Source of the DNA: Pseudovirgaria hyperparasitica
Lineage: Eukaryota > Ascomycota > Dothideomycetes > Acrospermales > Acrospermaceae
DNA length: 64,000 nt
Direction of reading: 5' to 3'
NCBI RefSeq assembly: GCF_010093815.1
Contig: NW_022985568.1
Location: 622,449-686,448, forward strand
Below, piece after piece: positions 14,110-26,524 of the stretch. The notes beneath the pieces are model-generated. The model was not told the DNA's origin, ran no database searches, and was given only the letters and a program-made list of their open reading frames with translations. Positions within the stretch are counted from its first letter, which is position 1, and every line of letters begins with the position of its first letter. Both the position numbers and the translations under genes were made by a program.

Positions 14110-14285
14110 GGGGTAGAGCCGGTCCTAAAATGGACGATAATAATAATAAACGCGGGTCGTGCGCAAGCTACCCCACTACTACTATATAACCCCTAGCCCG
14201 GTAAGTAGCCGGTCCTAAAACGGATAATAATAAAATAGGACGCGCGGTTCGTGCGTAGGCTACCCTACCTTCATATAACCCGACG
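14110..14285 (+). repeat. Two-copy direct repeat near the 3' end of element A
   Basis: Two copies of a segment of about 75-95 bp, starting GCCGGTCCTAAAA near 14117 and 14211, lie between the pol remnant and the 3' LTR. They share the CGGGTCGTGCG/CGGTTCGTGCG block and the pyrimidine-rich end. The role is unknown; tandem duplications in the 3' untranslated tail are common in LTR elements. Confidence 0.7.
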
Positions 14286-14582
14286 TAGCACGCCGTAATA
14301 CGAGGAGTCTACCTCCGCCACGTAACCGCCACGATATAACTATAGGATTCTACCATCTTACAATTACATGACCTACGACGCCATGATATAAGGAACCAAC
14401 CTCCGCCACGTAACTACTAGGACGCTACTATAAAAAGCTACTACCTTACTAGAAGGAATATATAGCCCTACGGTTATTATATAGTACGATATAAAGACCG
14501 TAAACCTAAGACCTAACCGAGCCGGTTATTATTATATAAAACACTAAGCCGGTCCCTAGGACAATCCTAGAGAATAAGGGTA

Positions 14583-14784
14583 TATTATAGACTTCGGCTT
14601 TACCTTATCTCTAGTATTATATAACGGAGCCGGGACGGATAGAGACTAGTATAGGGGTATCACGTGACCTCGCTTAAGACTATACTTAAAGCTATAACCA
14701 TACGGCTTATCCCTATTCTCTCTAAGTTAAATTATAATATATCTTGGTTACCATTGTAGTAACACCTTGGTTATATCCATTACA
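14583..14784 (+). repeat. 3' LTR of element A (202 bp)
   Basis: It is the same length as the 5' LTR and nearly identical to it, ends CCATTACA, and is followed by the target duplication CTTAT (14785-14789). Confidence 0.9.
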
Positions 14785-16212
14785 CTTATAGTATCTAAAG
14801 TATAGTATAGTCTAACTTGCACTAACTATCTACGTTATTCTATAACGATTTCTTATAATCTTTACGCCGCGATAGAGGATTAGCTTTATTCTCTCTTCTA
14901 GCTTTATATAAGATTTTAAAGTTAAATATTAATATCCACTTAGCCTAACGTACTTATCGGTAATTAAGGACCTTAGTTAATATAAAGTAACATAGATTCG
15001 CGTAATCTAATAATAATTCGATCTAATGTACGGAGCCTTCTAAATAATATCGCTATTACTTAAAACTCTTAATAATTATAAGTAGTTCCTAGTCATGCGT
15101 ATTATAACGCGTCTCTATATCCGCCATTTTATAGGAAAAGAAAGCGACCGGGTACTATTATACCTTATCTTTCGCATCTTTATACGGTTAACTAATAATT
15201 CTAGTAATTATAAATTCTAACGCGTTAGTTTTAACCCGAATATACTTCTCGGGATTAAAATACCTAAGAATTAGCGTAGTTATAAAGTAATTCTTTAACG
15301 ATTAGAACGCATCTTACGCTTCCAGCGTTAACTATATCTCGACCGACTTAGCTTTATGCTATGCTCGCCTATCTATAGGGATTTTACCGCCATTCTCTAT
15401 AAGTTTATTAAGCGGCGCCGTAATTCATAAGAAGTCTATAATAAATTTATAATAATAGTTCACGAAACCTATGAATATTCTAATTTAACGTATAGTAGTA
15501 GGTTCTAGCCATTCTATAATGGTCTTTATACGCTCCGGCTCTATTTTTAGGCCGCTATATATTATAATAAAGCCGAGAAACCCAACTTCTTATTAGTAAA
15601 ACTCGCATTTAGATAATTTTACGTAGAGTTTATACTACCTTAGATAATTTAGTACCGATTTCACGTGTTCTTTATAATTCTATATACTATCAAAGTAAAT
15701 TAGTATATTATTAAGATAAACTACGTAAATCACGTTAAGTAATTCTATGAGTATAGTATTAATATATCCTTAAAACGCTCCTAGCGTATTTATTAGCCCG
15801 AATAGTATAATAGTATACTTAAAATAACTATATCTAGTCCGAAATGCGGTTTTCTACTTATCTCCGTGACGAATTTAAAGCCGGTAATATATATCTTGTA
15901 AATCTAGCTTCGTAAAGTACTTTACCTTTATTAATTAGTCTAAAGATTTACGAACTAGCGGTAATAGATAATAATTCTTCTTAGTTACTATATTTAGTAC
16001 CCGATAGTTAATATATAGATATAAACTTCTATCTTTCTTCTTTACGAAGAGAATAGATACGCTAGCTAATAACATACTATAATATATCTAGCCTCTTTCG
16101 AGGTATTCTTTAATATATTTATAAAGAACTTTAAGTTCTAGTCTTAAAAGTAGATAGAGTAGGCTATAAGAGACGTCTACTCCCTCTTCGAGCTCGATCT
16201 TTAGCTTATATA
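14785..16212 (-). mobile_element. Element B, reverse transcriptase/RNase H portion
   Basis: The minus-strand translation shows a Ty3/Gypsy reverse transcriptase start near 16.0 kb (the LFVKKKD-type block) running towards RNase H near 14.9 kb. This segment was separated from the integrase part by element A and from the protease/gag part by element D. It ends with the TA dinucleotide (16211-16212) next to D. It is heavily broken by RIP. Confidence 0.75.
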
Positions 16213-16237
16213 CATTAGGAAAGATACGGCGCTCCCA
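16213..16237 (+). repeat. Left terminal inverted repeat of element D
   Basis: CATTAGGAAAGATAC followed by GGCGCTCCCAA is mirrored at 38551-38575. TA (16211-16212) precedes it. Confidence 0.65.
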
Positions 16238-16425
16238 ATACTTCTAGGTCTCCCGGTACTTCTAAAGTTATCCTAAATGGGTCCCGGTACTTCTAGAGTT
16301 ATCCCAATCCTCCTAGAGTCGTCCCGGTACTTCTAGAGTTATTCTAATTCTCCTAGAGTTGTCCTAGTCCTCCCGGAGTCGTCCTAGTTCTCCTAGAGCC
16401 GTCCCGGTTCTTTTAGAATTATTCT
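16238..16425 (+). repeat. Subterminal tandem repeats, units of about 20 bp
   Basis: About nine imperfect units alternate between TCCCGGTACTTCTAGAGTTA-like and TCCTAGTCCTCCTAGAGTCG-like versions. They lie directly inside the left end of D. Subterminal repeat arrays are typical transposase-binding regions in CACTA-like elements, which is the inferred role. Confidence 0.75.
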
Positions 16426-16439
16426 ATCGAACGTTAAGA

Positions 16440-16775
16440 AAACGTTTAATCCCGTTATATGCCGGCATATATAGTAACGTCCTACTAAATGCCGGTATAG
16501 TATAGTAATACTACTTTATATTACGACTATACTTCGAGTATCTAGGAATATTCTATAATATACCGGCGGCGTATAGTATGTTAGAACATGATCCCGTTAT
16601 ATACCGGCATATATAGTAACGTTCTACTATATGCCGGCATATAATAGTAATACTACTTTATACTACGACTATACTTTAAGTATCTAGGAATATCCTATAA
16701 TATACCGGCGCATGTCGGAATATTCTATTATATGCCGGTATATATAGTAACGTTCTACTATATAACGGTATAGAA
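16440..16775 (+). repeat. Tandem repeats of about 130-140 bp containing GCCGGC palindromes
   Basis: Blocks of the form CCCGTTATATGCCGGCATAT followed by ATAGTAACGT recur near 16452, 16593 and 16722, separated by related spacers. Each copy contains a TATGCCGGCATA-like palindrome. The position just inside the subterminal array suggests part of the transposon end. Confidence 0.7.
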
Positions 16776-19770
16776 TAAATATCTTATTTCTCTTCACGTA
16801 TAGATATATATAGATATATAATTACGAGTAAACAGCGGTTCGTATTTATACTACTATACTATCTAGTCTCTTAGAAGCTAATTAACTAACTACCTTACTT
16901 ACTTCTATACTACTATATCTCTATAGAATTAAAGCGTACGCCTATTACTAGCATGTTAGGTATAGCTATCTCTACCGTAGCTATATCTCCTTTTCCTAGG
17001 TCTAAGGCTTATATTCTCGTGCTTTCGATTACCTTATCTAACGCGGTAAGTCTAGCCTCGACCTCTAAATAGTCTAAAATTAAAGTATACGCATATACTA
17101 TAGGCCGATATTATCCATGGCGATAATATCTTATGCTTGCCTACGGCTACGTCTCCTTACGTAAGTATTAGTCTACTAATACTATAAAACTAGCGACTAT
17201 TAGGTCTTATCCTTCATAGACCTACGAAGCTAATACTAGTAGAATACACGGAGAATCCGACTTAGTCGACCTAAATAATCTATATACCTTATTTAATTCG
17301 GACATACTTAGGCCGGCTAGTAAATATACTAATATTTTCGCTTATGTATATGGACGTAGTACCTATATATATTAGTAAATTACGTTACTAGTAGGTAGTG
17401 TAAACACTTACTAAGTATAGGAATATTAAGCTTACCGGTACGGCACATGTAAGTACGATTTTCTCTAGGCGGTCGACGGATGTTCGTCGCGCGCGTCTAG
17501 TACTTTCATTATAAACATTATTATTAATAAAGTTATGAATCTAGTTTACCTTCGAAGCGTGTTTATTAGCTAGTAATACTATCTTCTTTCGTATAGCCTT
17601 ATCTAGCTATAGGAGCGCTTCGCGTACGGGATTAGCGATTATCTTACTCGGTATACTATTATTACTATCCCTCCGACGCGTAAGCGTGATATTAATTTAC
17701 TCGTCTTCTATCTTTTTATTAGTAAGGTATATAAGTGGTATACACGTAGTAGCTAGCCTAGCCTAATAGTAGTATGCGTTAAGCCTAGACCCGGTACCCC
17801 CTTTCGATTTACTCTAGGCGGTAGATTATACCTACGAGTCCCGCGGCGTTCTATTAGGCTATAGATTATTAAACTATCTACCTCTATTCTCGTATAACTA
17901 TATAATTATCTTCTCTAGTTCTATAGCCGGGACGGATATAAACTCTACTACTAGCTTTAATATCGTGGATAGATATGCCTCTCTATTAAACCATTTAGTT
18001 AGTAGTCCCCGTTATAGGACGAATAGTAAATACTAATCGGCTACCATACGTAGTATGCGCTTACCTTCTATAGTTTCTAATGCCCTACGGACTATTACGG
18101 CCATCGTGTCCGCCGGCTTACCTTTTATTAAACTAAGGAGTTTATTTAACCACGTTATAATAATCTTCCTTATAGTTTTATTCTATAGGCTCTTAAATAC
18201 CCTTTTAGTAGTATTATCATCGATGTAGTCGGGTAACTTATCTAGAGTACCTGCCTCGATAGCCGCTAGAATATCTACTAGACTATTCGAGAGGGGCGTT
18301 ATACTAACCTATATACTAAATATAAGGGTATTATATATTATATATTTATACTATTTTATATCGGGGTTCTTTGCGGAATAGAACTCGTCTACTATTAATA
18401 TACCGAGGAATACTACTTCGCGAGTTTAAGTGTTTTTAGTACTAAATTATTTCGCTCTCTTTACTCTTATAACTACGCGTCCCTTAAAAGATTTAAGATA
18501 TTAGGGTTCTATACTCTAGACGGTACTATAGATTATATAGTTCTTCGTGTATCACGACGGAAATTCGGTAGTAGCGGTCCTATTAATAGGAATCGACTAT
18601 ACCCTAATAATACACTCCTTATCGGTCTCGAATTTAGTAGTATTATTAATATCGACGCTGTATTCCCATTCGGGGTGTAGACATCTCTTAGCTAAGTATT
18701 ATCGGTCTACATGTAAGAATTATCGGATACTAGGGGCGTTAGTAAGGGTTTTCGAGTACGCTAGCCGTACTATTATCTTTATTAGGTTCCGTTTATTAAT
18801 TTAATCGGTGAATATACTATCCGTATCGTTATACATCTATTTAAAGCGCTACGGCTAATACGCTATTAGAAGGGACCTTAGGTAGTATAGTATAAATGGT
18901 CCTTAAAGGCGGGGTATATAGATAAAATTATTGGTCTAGCTACACGGATATTTAATCGGATATAGAGATTATATCGGGCACTTCCTATCCATGCCTGAGT
19001 CTTAAGTCGGTTATAGATAATTTCCTAGATTAAGTTCTATATTATCGCGTAGAAAGTCCTAATAAAACACGAGGCGGATAAACGTTATAAGCACGATTAT
19101 CTTCCCTAGCCCTAGGCTATCTACTAAGATCTAGTACTTCTACGGACCCGCCCGCTACTTAAATATAGTAACTACCGCGAGTAACTAGCCGGTCTATGGC
19201 CTATATAACCCACTTATACTAAAGGCTGGATATAGAGTGGGTGTGTGGCCGAACTCCTTTATTAGGTCGTCTAGTATAAGCCTAAATATACTTATAGTAA
19301 GTAACCGTATCTCTTCCGTATAATAAGAGATAGCTTAGACTACTTTATCGGAGTTATTAACGGCGAATATTCTATAGGTACATTAGTATGGTAGTATATA
19401 TTCCTACTTACTTCTTAGTATAACTTACGCTTCCTATAGTTTCGTACTAACATCGTTATCTACTAGAATTAAGTCCTCTGTATCTAGCTTTACTTTATCT
19501 CCGTTAGAGTCGTCGTCTATAGAAAGAATTTTAAAGTTAAGGCCGTTCGCTAATATACTATCCGATATATATCTACTATATAAATTATCTACTAACCCGA
19601 ATAGTTCCTGGTTTTTACGTGTCTACCGGTCGATATCTAGTAGTATAATATATTCTAGTTTTAGGCGTTTCGGAGAATCGACTAGGTTTACTATATTATC
19701 CGAGAGTGTCCTCTTTATTTCTAGTAGCCGTAGGTAAGTCTCGCTAGTATCTAGAGGCATAACGGTATTC

Positions 19771-20640
19771 GTGGGGGAATTGTCTATATTAGTAATTATA
19801 GGCGCACCTATCTTTAATACTACTCTAATATTAGTATCTAGAACCATATATATATATATATGTCTAAGTATACTAGCTACGTCGTCTTCTATTTTAGTAT
19901 CTTCTATATTCTCTTTCTCCGTATGTTCCGACGGTAACTATAACTATATCTCTATAGNNNNNNNNNNNNNNNNNNNNNNNNNNNNNNNNNNNNNNNNNNN
20001 NNNNNNNNNNNNNNNNNNNNNNNNNNNNNNNNNNNNNNNNNNNNNNNNNNNNNNNNNNNNNNNNNNNNNNNNNNNNNNNNNNNNNNNNNNNNNNNNNNNN
20101 NNNNNNNNNNNNNNNNNNNNNNNNNNNNNNNNNNNNNNNNNNNNNNNNNNNNNNNNNNNNNNNNNNNNNNNNNNNNNNNNNNNNNNNNNNNNNNNNNNNN
20201 NNNNNNNNNNNNTTATAGATAGATTATCTATATCGGTAGTTATAGCCGTACCTATCTTCGATACTACTCTAATATTAGTATCTAGGACCATGTATATATA
20301 TATATATCTAAGTATACTAGCTGCGTCGTCTTCCATTTTAGTATCTTCCACGTTCTCTTTCTCCGTATATTCTAATAGTAACTATAACTATATCTCTATA
20401 GCTAGTATGTTTACACGTGGATAAGCTTCGCTAGGCACGACGATATTTATAGATAGATTATCTATGTCGGTGGTTATAACCGCGCCTATATTCGATACTA
20501 CTCTAATGTTAGTATCTAGAACCGTGTATATATATATGTGTCTAAGTATACTAGCTACGTCGTCTTCCATTTCAGTATCTTCTATATTATCTTTCTCCTT
20601 ATATTCTAGCGGTAACTATGTCTACGTACCTATACCTATA
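19771..20640. repeat. Minisatellite of 234-bp units, interrupted by an assembly gap
   Basis: Three partial or full copies are visible (about 19780-19957, 20213-20446, 20447-20640). The step between the two copies after the gap is 234 bp, a multiple of three, and open frames run through them on both strands, so the array probably lay in coding sequence. Each unit contains a (TA)n stretch and a CGTCGTCTTC block. The true copy number is unknown because of the gap. Confidence 0.8.
19958..20212. other. Assembly gap (255 N)
   Basis: The run of N lies within the 234-bp repeat array. Any reading frame drawn across it is not evidence of a gene. Confidence 0.99.
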
Positions 20641-22164
20641 GTATCTATATCTAGTTTAGCCTCTATTATATCTATGGTCGTAACCGTCGGTACTAACTTA
20701 CTATTTATAGCCGCGATATGCTAATTGAATTCTCTAGTAACGGTTTCCTTAACTATCCTATAGAGTATAGTAGTATCTATACTACTAGTTTTAAGCTCTA
20801 TTACTACTTCTTTACTTACTATCTTAATAATAGTAGCCCTATATATATTATAACTTATTTTAGATATTAGGTATGGGCCTCGGAGGTACTAGATGTAAGG
20901 TAGGAGGGCGCTAACGCTTAAGGCCTCCGCACGTTATATATACGTATTACGGTTAGCTATTCTATAGCTAGTAGTTAAACTAGGATAGTCGTAACTCTCG
21001 TTATGTCTATCTATTTCTATATACGACTTAGGCCATAGGTAGTAAGACGGCGTTAATAGCGATAAGATATAAAAACTAGATTTAGGCGGTAGAAGTTAAG
21101 TCGCCACGTTTAGTAATTATAATATAATTTCGATAAGTGCGGAGGAAGTAAAGTATATAAGTAAATGTTTAATTATTAGAGTGGATCTTATACGATTACA
21201 GTCGTAGTAATAATATAGCTAGTAGGACCGGGCGTATCCCGACATGAACTAGATAGACGCCGGCTTATACTAGTATTGTAATATCTTAACTAAATATATA
21301 TACTATAGTTATATAGCTAGTAGAATCGGGCATATACTAATATATAGTAGGTAGAAGCCGTCTTACGTCGGATCGTATCGCCTTAGCTAAGTACGCACGC
21401 TACTCTTACTACCTCTAGCATCCTTTTCATTATTCTATTAGTCTTTAAAAGCGATATCTATATCCTCTATATCTAAGGTACTTTTAAGGCTTTCGAAGTT
21501 ACTATCTTTAGAGCTTATAGATTGGTCTCGCGACTTCCCGGGTACTAATAGTAGTATATATAGTATTACTAGAGGAAGGGTTAAGTCGTTTAGGTGATGC
21601 TATCTACTACCTATAATACTATCTCTATGGGTATCTCTACCGTTATAGGCGGTGGCTTTCTATTACTATTATTATACTAATTATAGCGAGTATAGTATTA
21701 GGGACAGAGGGGCGGATTTATTCGAGTGTAACCTATATATAGCCGTCTATACTATCATGTGTTAGTCGCTGGTTTATATTTCGTTTTACTTCGGGTATAC
21801 TATCTATATCCTATCTAAGGCCGAGGAGTATTATACTATTACTATATTCTAGAATATATTTAATTACTAACTATAGGAGCCATCTAATATCTACCTCTAG
21901 TTCCGTTTTACTTATTATATACTTAACTACTAGCATGATAGAATATATAGTAGCACGGCTCTAGTTAAGTGCCCTCCTAGTCTTCGTTACGTATTAGACT
22001 CTAATTTACTATATAAATACTACCGAATTAATACACGAAGCGTCGCTATGGTCTTTCTACTAGTTAGATATAGGTACTAGTATTTCGAGGAATGCGTTAT
22101 CGTTAAACCTAATCGTGAATTTGATTTTTCTCGTAGTATATATGTTAGTAGGCTATAGAACCGC

Positions 22165-22290
22165 TATAAGTATAGGCTATAAGGTCGTGGTATACGAGAG
22201 CTATAAGGTCGTAATAGATAGGGGTTATAAGGTCGCAATAGGCGGAGGTTATAAGGTCGTGATAGGCGGGGATTATAAGGTCGTAGAATA
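22165..22290 (+). repeat. 24-bp tandem repeat (8-residue units)
   Basis: About five units, each with the core TATAAGGTCGT, encode an imperfect GYKVVIGG-type repeat in one plus-strand frame. The frame-preserving period suggests a former coding sequence in element D, although the complementary strand is also open here. Confidence 0.75.
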
Positions 22291-22812
22291 TAGGGCTATA
22301 ATTACGCGCCTCTTCTTATACTCGGAGATAGTTTTTCTATAATATACGGTTTTCTATACTATAGTGCGTACCTAGTCGTAGATATGGTATAGCGCCTTTA
22401 TCTCTATATACTCTACTACTCTTTCCTATACTACTAGGAATTCGCCCGCTACCTTATTAATAATCTTATGTACTCTTTTTACGCCGAGCTCGTTCTTAGT
22501 TCGACGTCTATAGTCTACGAGTAGAGTAGCCGTATATACTTCTATATATAGCTACCTTATACGCGCCTCCATAGCTTCACGCTTTACTTATATATCTAGG
22601 CTTAAGATACGAAGTAGTATTATAGTAATTACTATATTCGGACGGTTACTTTATTATAGAATTAGATTTAATATATTAATTATATGTAGTTAACGTGCGT
22701 AGTTAATATAGTGTTTATAATTTATGGACTAATTATATAGTATACGCATGGTATATCGTAGGCGTAAGAAAGATAGAGGTATAGATCGGACGATAGAGGT
22801 AGAAGCCGGAAT

Positions 22813-22841
22813 AACAAGGCACCTACTAGGTAAACCTTGTT
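22813..22841. repeat. Small hairpin, two nested inverted repeats
   Basis: AACAAGG pairs with CCTTGTT, and inside it ACCT pairs with AGGT around ACT. The site keeps CAA/TTG trinucleotides that are otherwise rare in the block. The function is unknown. Confidence 0.5.
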
Positions 22842-23688
22842 TATGTCCTTATTATTCCTTAAACACACGTTTATAACACGTACGTAACTTGGCGTGGCGT
22901 GGTCGGGCGTGTAGTTATTTACTTTATATTATCTAATACCCTTAATAGAATTGGATAGCCATGATTCTTATCTTATAATATTATATCATAGGCGACTACG
23001 TCTAGGACGGTATATGGCTACGTATATACGAGGTGCCGCGTTAGTCTTATCCCATTTTATATTCATATACTTATCCCTAGGTACTCTCTAAGTATTATAA
23101 GTCTATATTTCGTCGTATTCGAGTGTCGTATCCTTCCATGCTTTTAAAATACATGATATTTAGGTTTACTATATCCCGTATATATCATGGTTAAAGTCTA
23201 AAGGTAGAGGCTTTGATTAGGGCGTATATTTTTTTATATTTTCTCTTTAGATAGTAATATCTCCCGATATAAAGGCTAGAAGTAGTTTTAAAAGTATAAA
23301 GGGGATAACTAAAGGAAGCCTACGTTATTAGGCCGGGGCTCACGGTAGATATAGAATTATATTTATTTCTTAATCGGTAGGTACTAGTTAACGTGCCTAG
23401 TGGCGCCGTATTATCTAATAGCGCGTCTATACTAGAGTAGACATAATAGAAATACCCTTAATGGGTCTTTAATAGAGCTAAACTATCTACCTAGTAGGAT
23501 ATTATAACTATATCTAAAATAGATATAGAGGTATACTTACTAAGAAGCCGTGACTAAGTAGCCCTAATATATAAGTCTAATTATATACTATTACTAATTA
23601 ACTTCTATGTCTTTATATATCGTAATACCGCCGTCTCGGTCGGTATCCTCGTAGTCTTTATCGTTCTAGCCGCTAGTAGTTACTTCAT

Positions 23689-23775
23689 TAGTAGTATTAG
23701 CTCTAGTAGTATTAGTTCTAGTAGTATTAGTTCTAGTAGCATTAGCTCTAGTAGTATTAGCTCTAGTAGTATTAA
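23689..23775 (+). repeat. 15-bp tandem repeat, about six units
   Basis: Units of the form TAGTAGTATTAGCTC with C/T variation. The period is a multiple of three, encoding a serine/leucine-rich or other 5-residue repeat depending on the frame. Confidence 0.85.
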
Positions 23776-26322
23776 CTAGATTATTACTATTTATACGTGC
23801 TGGTAATTTAGTACGGCTGGGATAATAACGCTAAGTATAACTAGTAGTCCTATAATTATAGTAAAACGTACCCGTAAGCGTCTTGGGTTTAGAGTAAACA
23901 TTAGCTTTATAGCCGATGTCCTAATAGTTATTATATATAAGCGTCGACCCTCTTAGATACTTAATAGACTTATATCCTTTAACATTATATTTATAGTAGA
24001 CTAGCGGCTTACGGGGCTTAGTACCATCGGTAGTTTATTAATCGCTTCGTTCTCCCCTCTCTCTAATACTAAGTATAGAGCGACCGTATTAGGGATTAGG
24101 TATATTAGAGAGTAGAGGGAGGCTATCTAGGTCGGGGGTCGTGCACGTGTATATCGCATGAATCTTAGAGTACTTATTCTATATCTTGCCGAGTACGCCG
24201 TCTAGGACTTTCTACCTCTTAAGAGATATAAAGTTAGTAATAATAACTATTATCTATTTAGCGCGCGTAATAGTAATAATATTATAGTTTACTTCCGAGA
24301 GGAAGCCGAAGCGATTAGTTTAGACTAGGTCGATAAGGACTATATCGTTATTATAACCCTAAGAACCGTCCCATGAACGCCATTGGACAAGCTTCTATAC
24401 CGGCTTAGGTAGGGCATTAAATCGAGCTTTATCCGCTGCGGCAAGTGTAGTTAGAAGCGAGTTCCTAACTATCCCTTTAAACAGATTACGTTAGGCGGCG
24501 TATATAGAAATATAGAGTACGTAATCGAGTGCGACGCTATAATAGAAGAGCTTAGTAATAATCTACTAAGTGAAACGTAATAAGTCTATATTATATATTA
24601 AGTTATTTACCGTGTACACGTGATCCCCGTTAACGTTAGTATATATAACGTGTTAATAGCCGTAGATTCTAAATATTTATCGAACGGTCTCTGCGAGTAG
24701 TATATCGACATTATTTATTATATAGGGCGAGGTCGTTAGCTCACCTAAGTAAGTAATTAGCGATATAACGTTTATTATCCTAGGAACTAAGCGTTCTAAC
24801 TCGGTAAGGCGAGTAGTTAGGAAACTATATTATATCTAGCGCTTTATGAAGGAGATCCTCTAGTTCACGGTCTATATATTAGTACTATTACGCTAGTAGA
24901 TGTCGAGCTAGCGTAGGTCGCTAATATAAATAAATGTTAGTTACTATTCTATAGTAGTATAATTAACGATAATCCTAAGTGTATTACTTTTAAGGATACA
25001 CGTAGCCTCTTCTATTACGACCAAAATCGGATATATATTATAGACTACCTTGGCGATATTTATAATATATAGGGTCCCTATATAAATCTAGGCGTGGATA
25101 GTAACTAGGTCCTAGGTAGCGAGGTATAGCTTATTTATTCTATTATACTCCTTCTTAGGCATGTCCTTATTACGAGTATAACGTTTATAGATAGCGCGTA
25201 ATAGCCGAGCCGTTTCTTTCTCGAAATTCTTAGAGATCTATTTATATTGGTATTAAGATTTAACGAGTCTAACGACCTCGAGCGTAATATAACTAGTATA
25301 TAGTTTCTATAGACGAGCACGGGGATCCGTGCTATATTCCGATAGTCGTTTACTATAGTCGGCCTAGGCTTACGCGAGGATGGCACCGCCTATTATATTA
25401 TTCTAGGTTGGCCCGATAAGAGGGTCGCCGCGACGAGATAGTCTAGCTATAGTAAAGAAAACCTCTCGATTAACGGCTTCGGGGCATCTTCGAAGAACGA
25501 CCGGTATCTTTAGAGACTTATAGCGAGTAAATATATTACTTATATATTTATATACTTTTCTTATAGCGTCGTTATAGGTTTCGTTAGTTAGGCTAATAAT
25601 AATATATATATATATCCTATATATTTAGGTGGAACCTAGCGTAGGGAGGTGCGCTATTATATCGCTAGATAGGATAACTATCTTAGTAGTATAAGCGATA
25701 ATAGGAGTACCGTTTATTTCGTTAATTAGAAGTATAGCTAGTAGTAGACGAAGCTATAAATAGCTCTTCCTAGCTTCTCCATAGCCATAAAGTAGAAACT
25801 AAGCCCTAAGTACGTCCGTTGCCTATATATAGGTATACCATTATTAGGGAGATAGTTCCGAATATATAATATCCTAGAGATCGTGGAATCTTTTATAATC
25901 TTTAACGTAGCGGTTATAGTTAACGGGTTAAAGATTCAGGTAGTTATTACTAAGTATTAGGTTCTATACGGAGGGTAGTAAAGGGGATAGAATACTAGAG
26001 TGGACTTTAGACGATATTAGAAGTATATATATATCGGTGATAGGGCTAGTAATAGAACCTTCGTCGCTAATAATATTATGACTATATTCTATATTCGTGT
26101 CCTTATTATTATCTAGGGATATAGATAATTTAGAAAGAGTAACGAGGGTATTCTAAGACTCTATACTATAATCTAGAATCTTATCGTTAGGGTTAGGGGA
26201 CCTATATATTAGAGATATAGATACCGAGTCCATAATAACATTAAGGACTATCGTATTAAACGCATCCTAAGCGGCGTGGTCGTCTACGCCGCTATCTCTA
26301 GAAGCTTATACGGCGTAGTAGG

Positions 26323-26524
26323 TGTAATGGATATAACCAAGGTGTTACTGCAATGGTAACCAAGATATATTATGATTTAACTTAGAGAGAATAGGGATAA
26401 GCCGTATGGTTATAGCTTTAAGTATAGTCTTAAGCGAGGTCACGTGATACCCCTATACTAGTCTCCATCCGTCCCGGCTCCGTTATATAATACTAGAGAC
26501 AAGGCAAAGCCGAAGTCCATAATA
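26323..26524 (-). repeat. Solo LTR of family A inside element D
   Basis: This 202-bp copy is inverted relative to element A's LTRs, starts TGTAATGG and is flanked by a perfect 5-bp duplication, GTAGG (26318-26322 and 26525-26529). No internal region adjoins it, so it is the usual product of LTR-LTR recombination. It keeps more CpA/TpG sites than either LTR of element A. Confidence 0.93.

Larger units (their letters stand above)
7034..14784 (+). mobile_element. Element A: Ty3/Gypsy (chromovirus-like) retrotransposon fossil, complete in outline
   Basis: The element is 7,751 bp long with two 202-bp LTRs and a perfect 5-bp target duplication, CTTAT (7029-7033 and 14785-14789). It sits in the integrase/RNase H part of element B. 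Parts in order are a gag-like region (about 7.25-8.6 kb), protease (about 8.6-8.85 kb), reverse transcriptase (about 9.3-10.0 kb), RNase H (about 10.2-10.5 kb), integrase (about 10.6-11.8 kb), a chromodomain-like trace (about 12.05-12.24 kb) and a long 3' tail. It is outwardly whole but broken many times by RIP. Its CpG-rich DNA stays much richer in G+C than its neighbours. Confidence 0.85.

Noticed and set aside
19771-20424. 217-residue plus-strand frame and its 135-residue minus-strand counterpart
   Set aside because: Both run across the assembly gap, so the middle is unknown residues. The remainder is repeat array.
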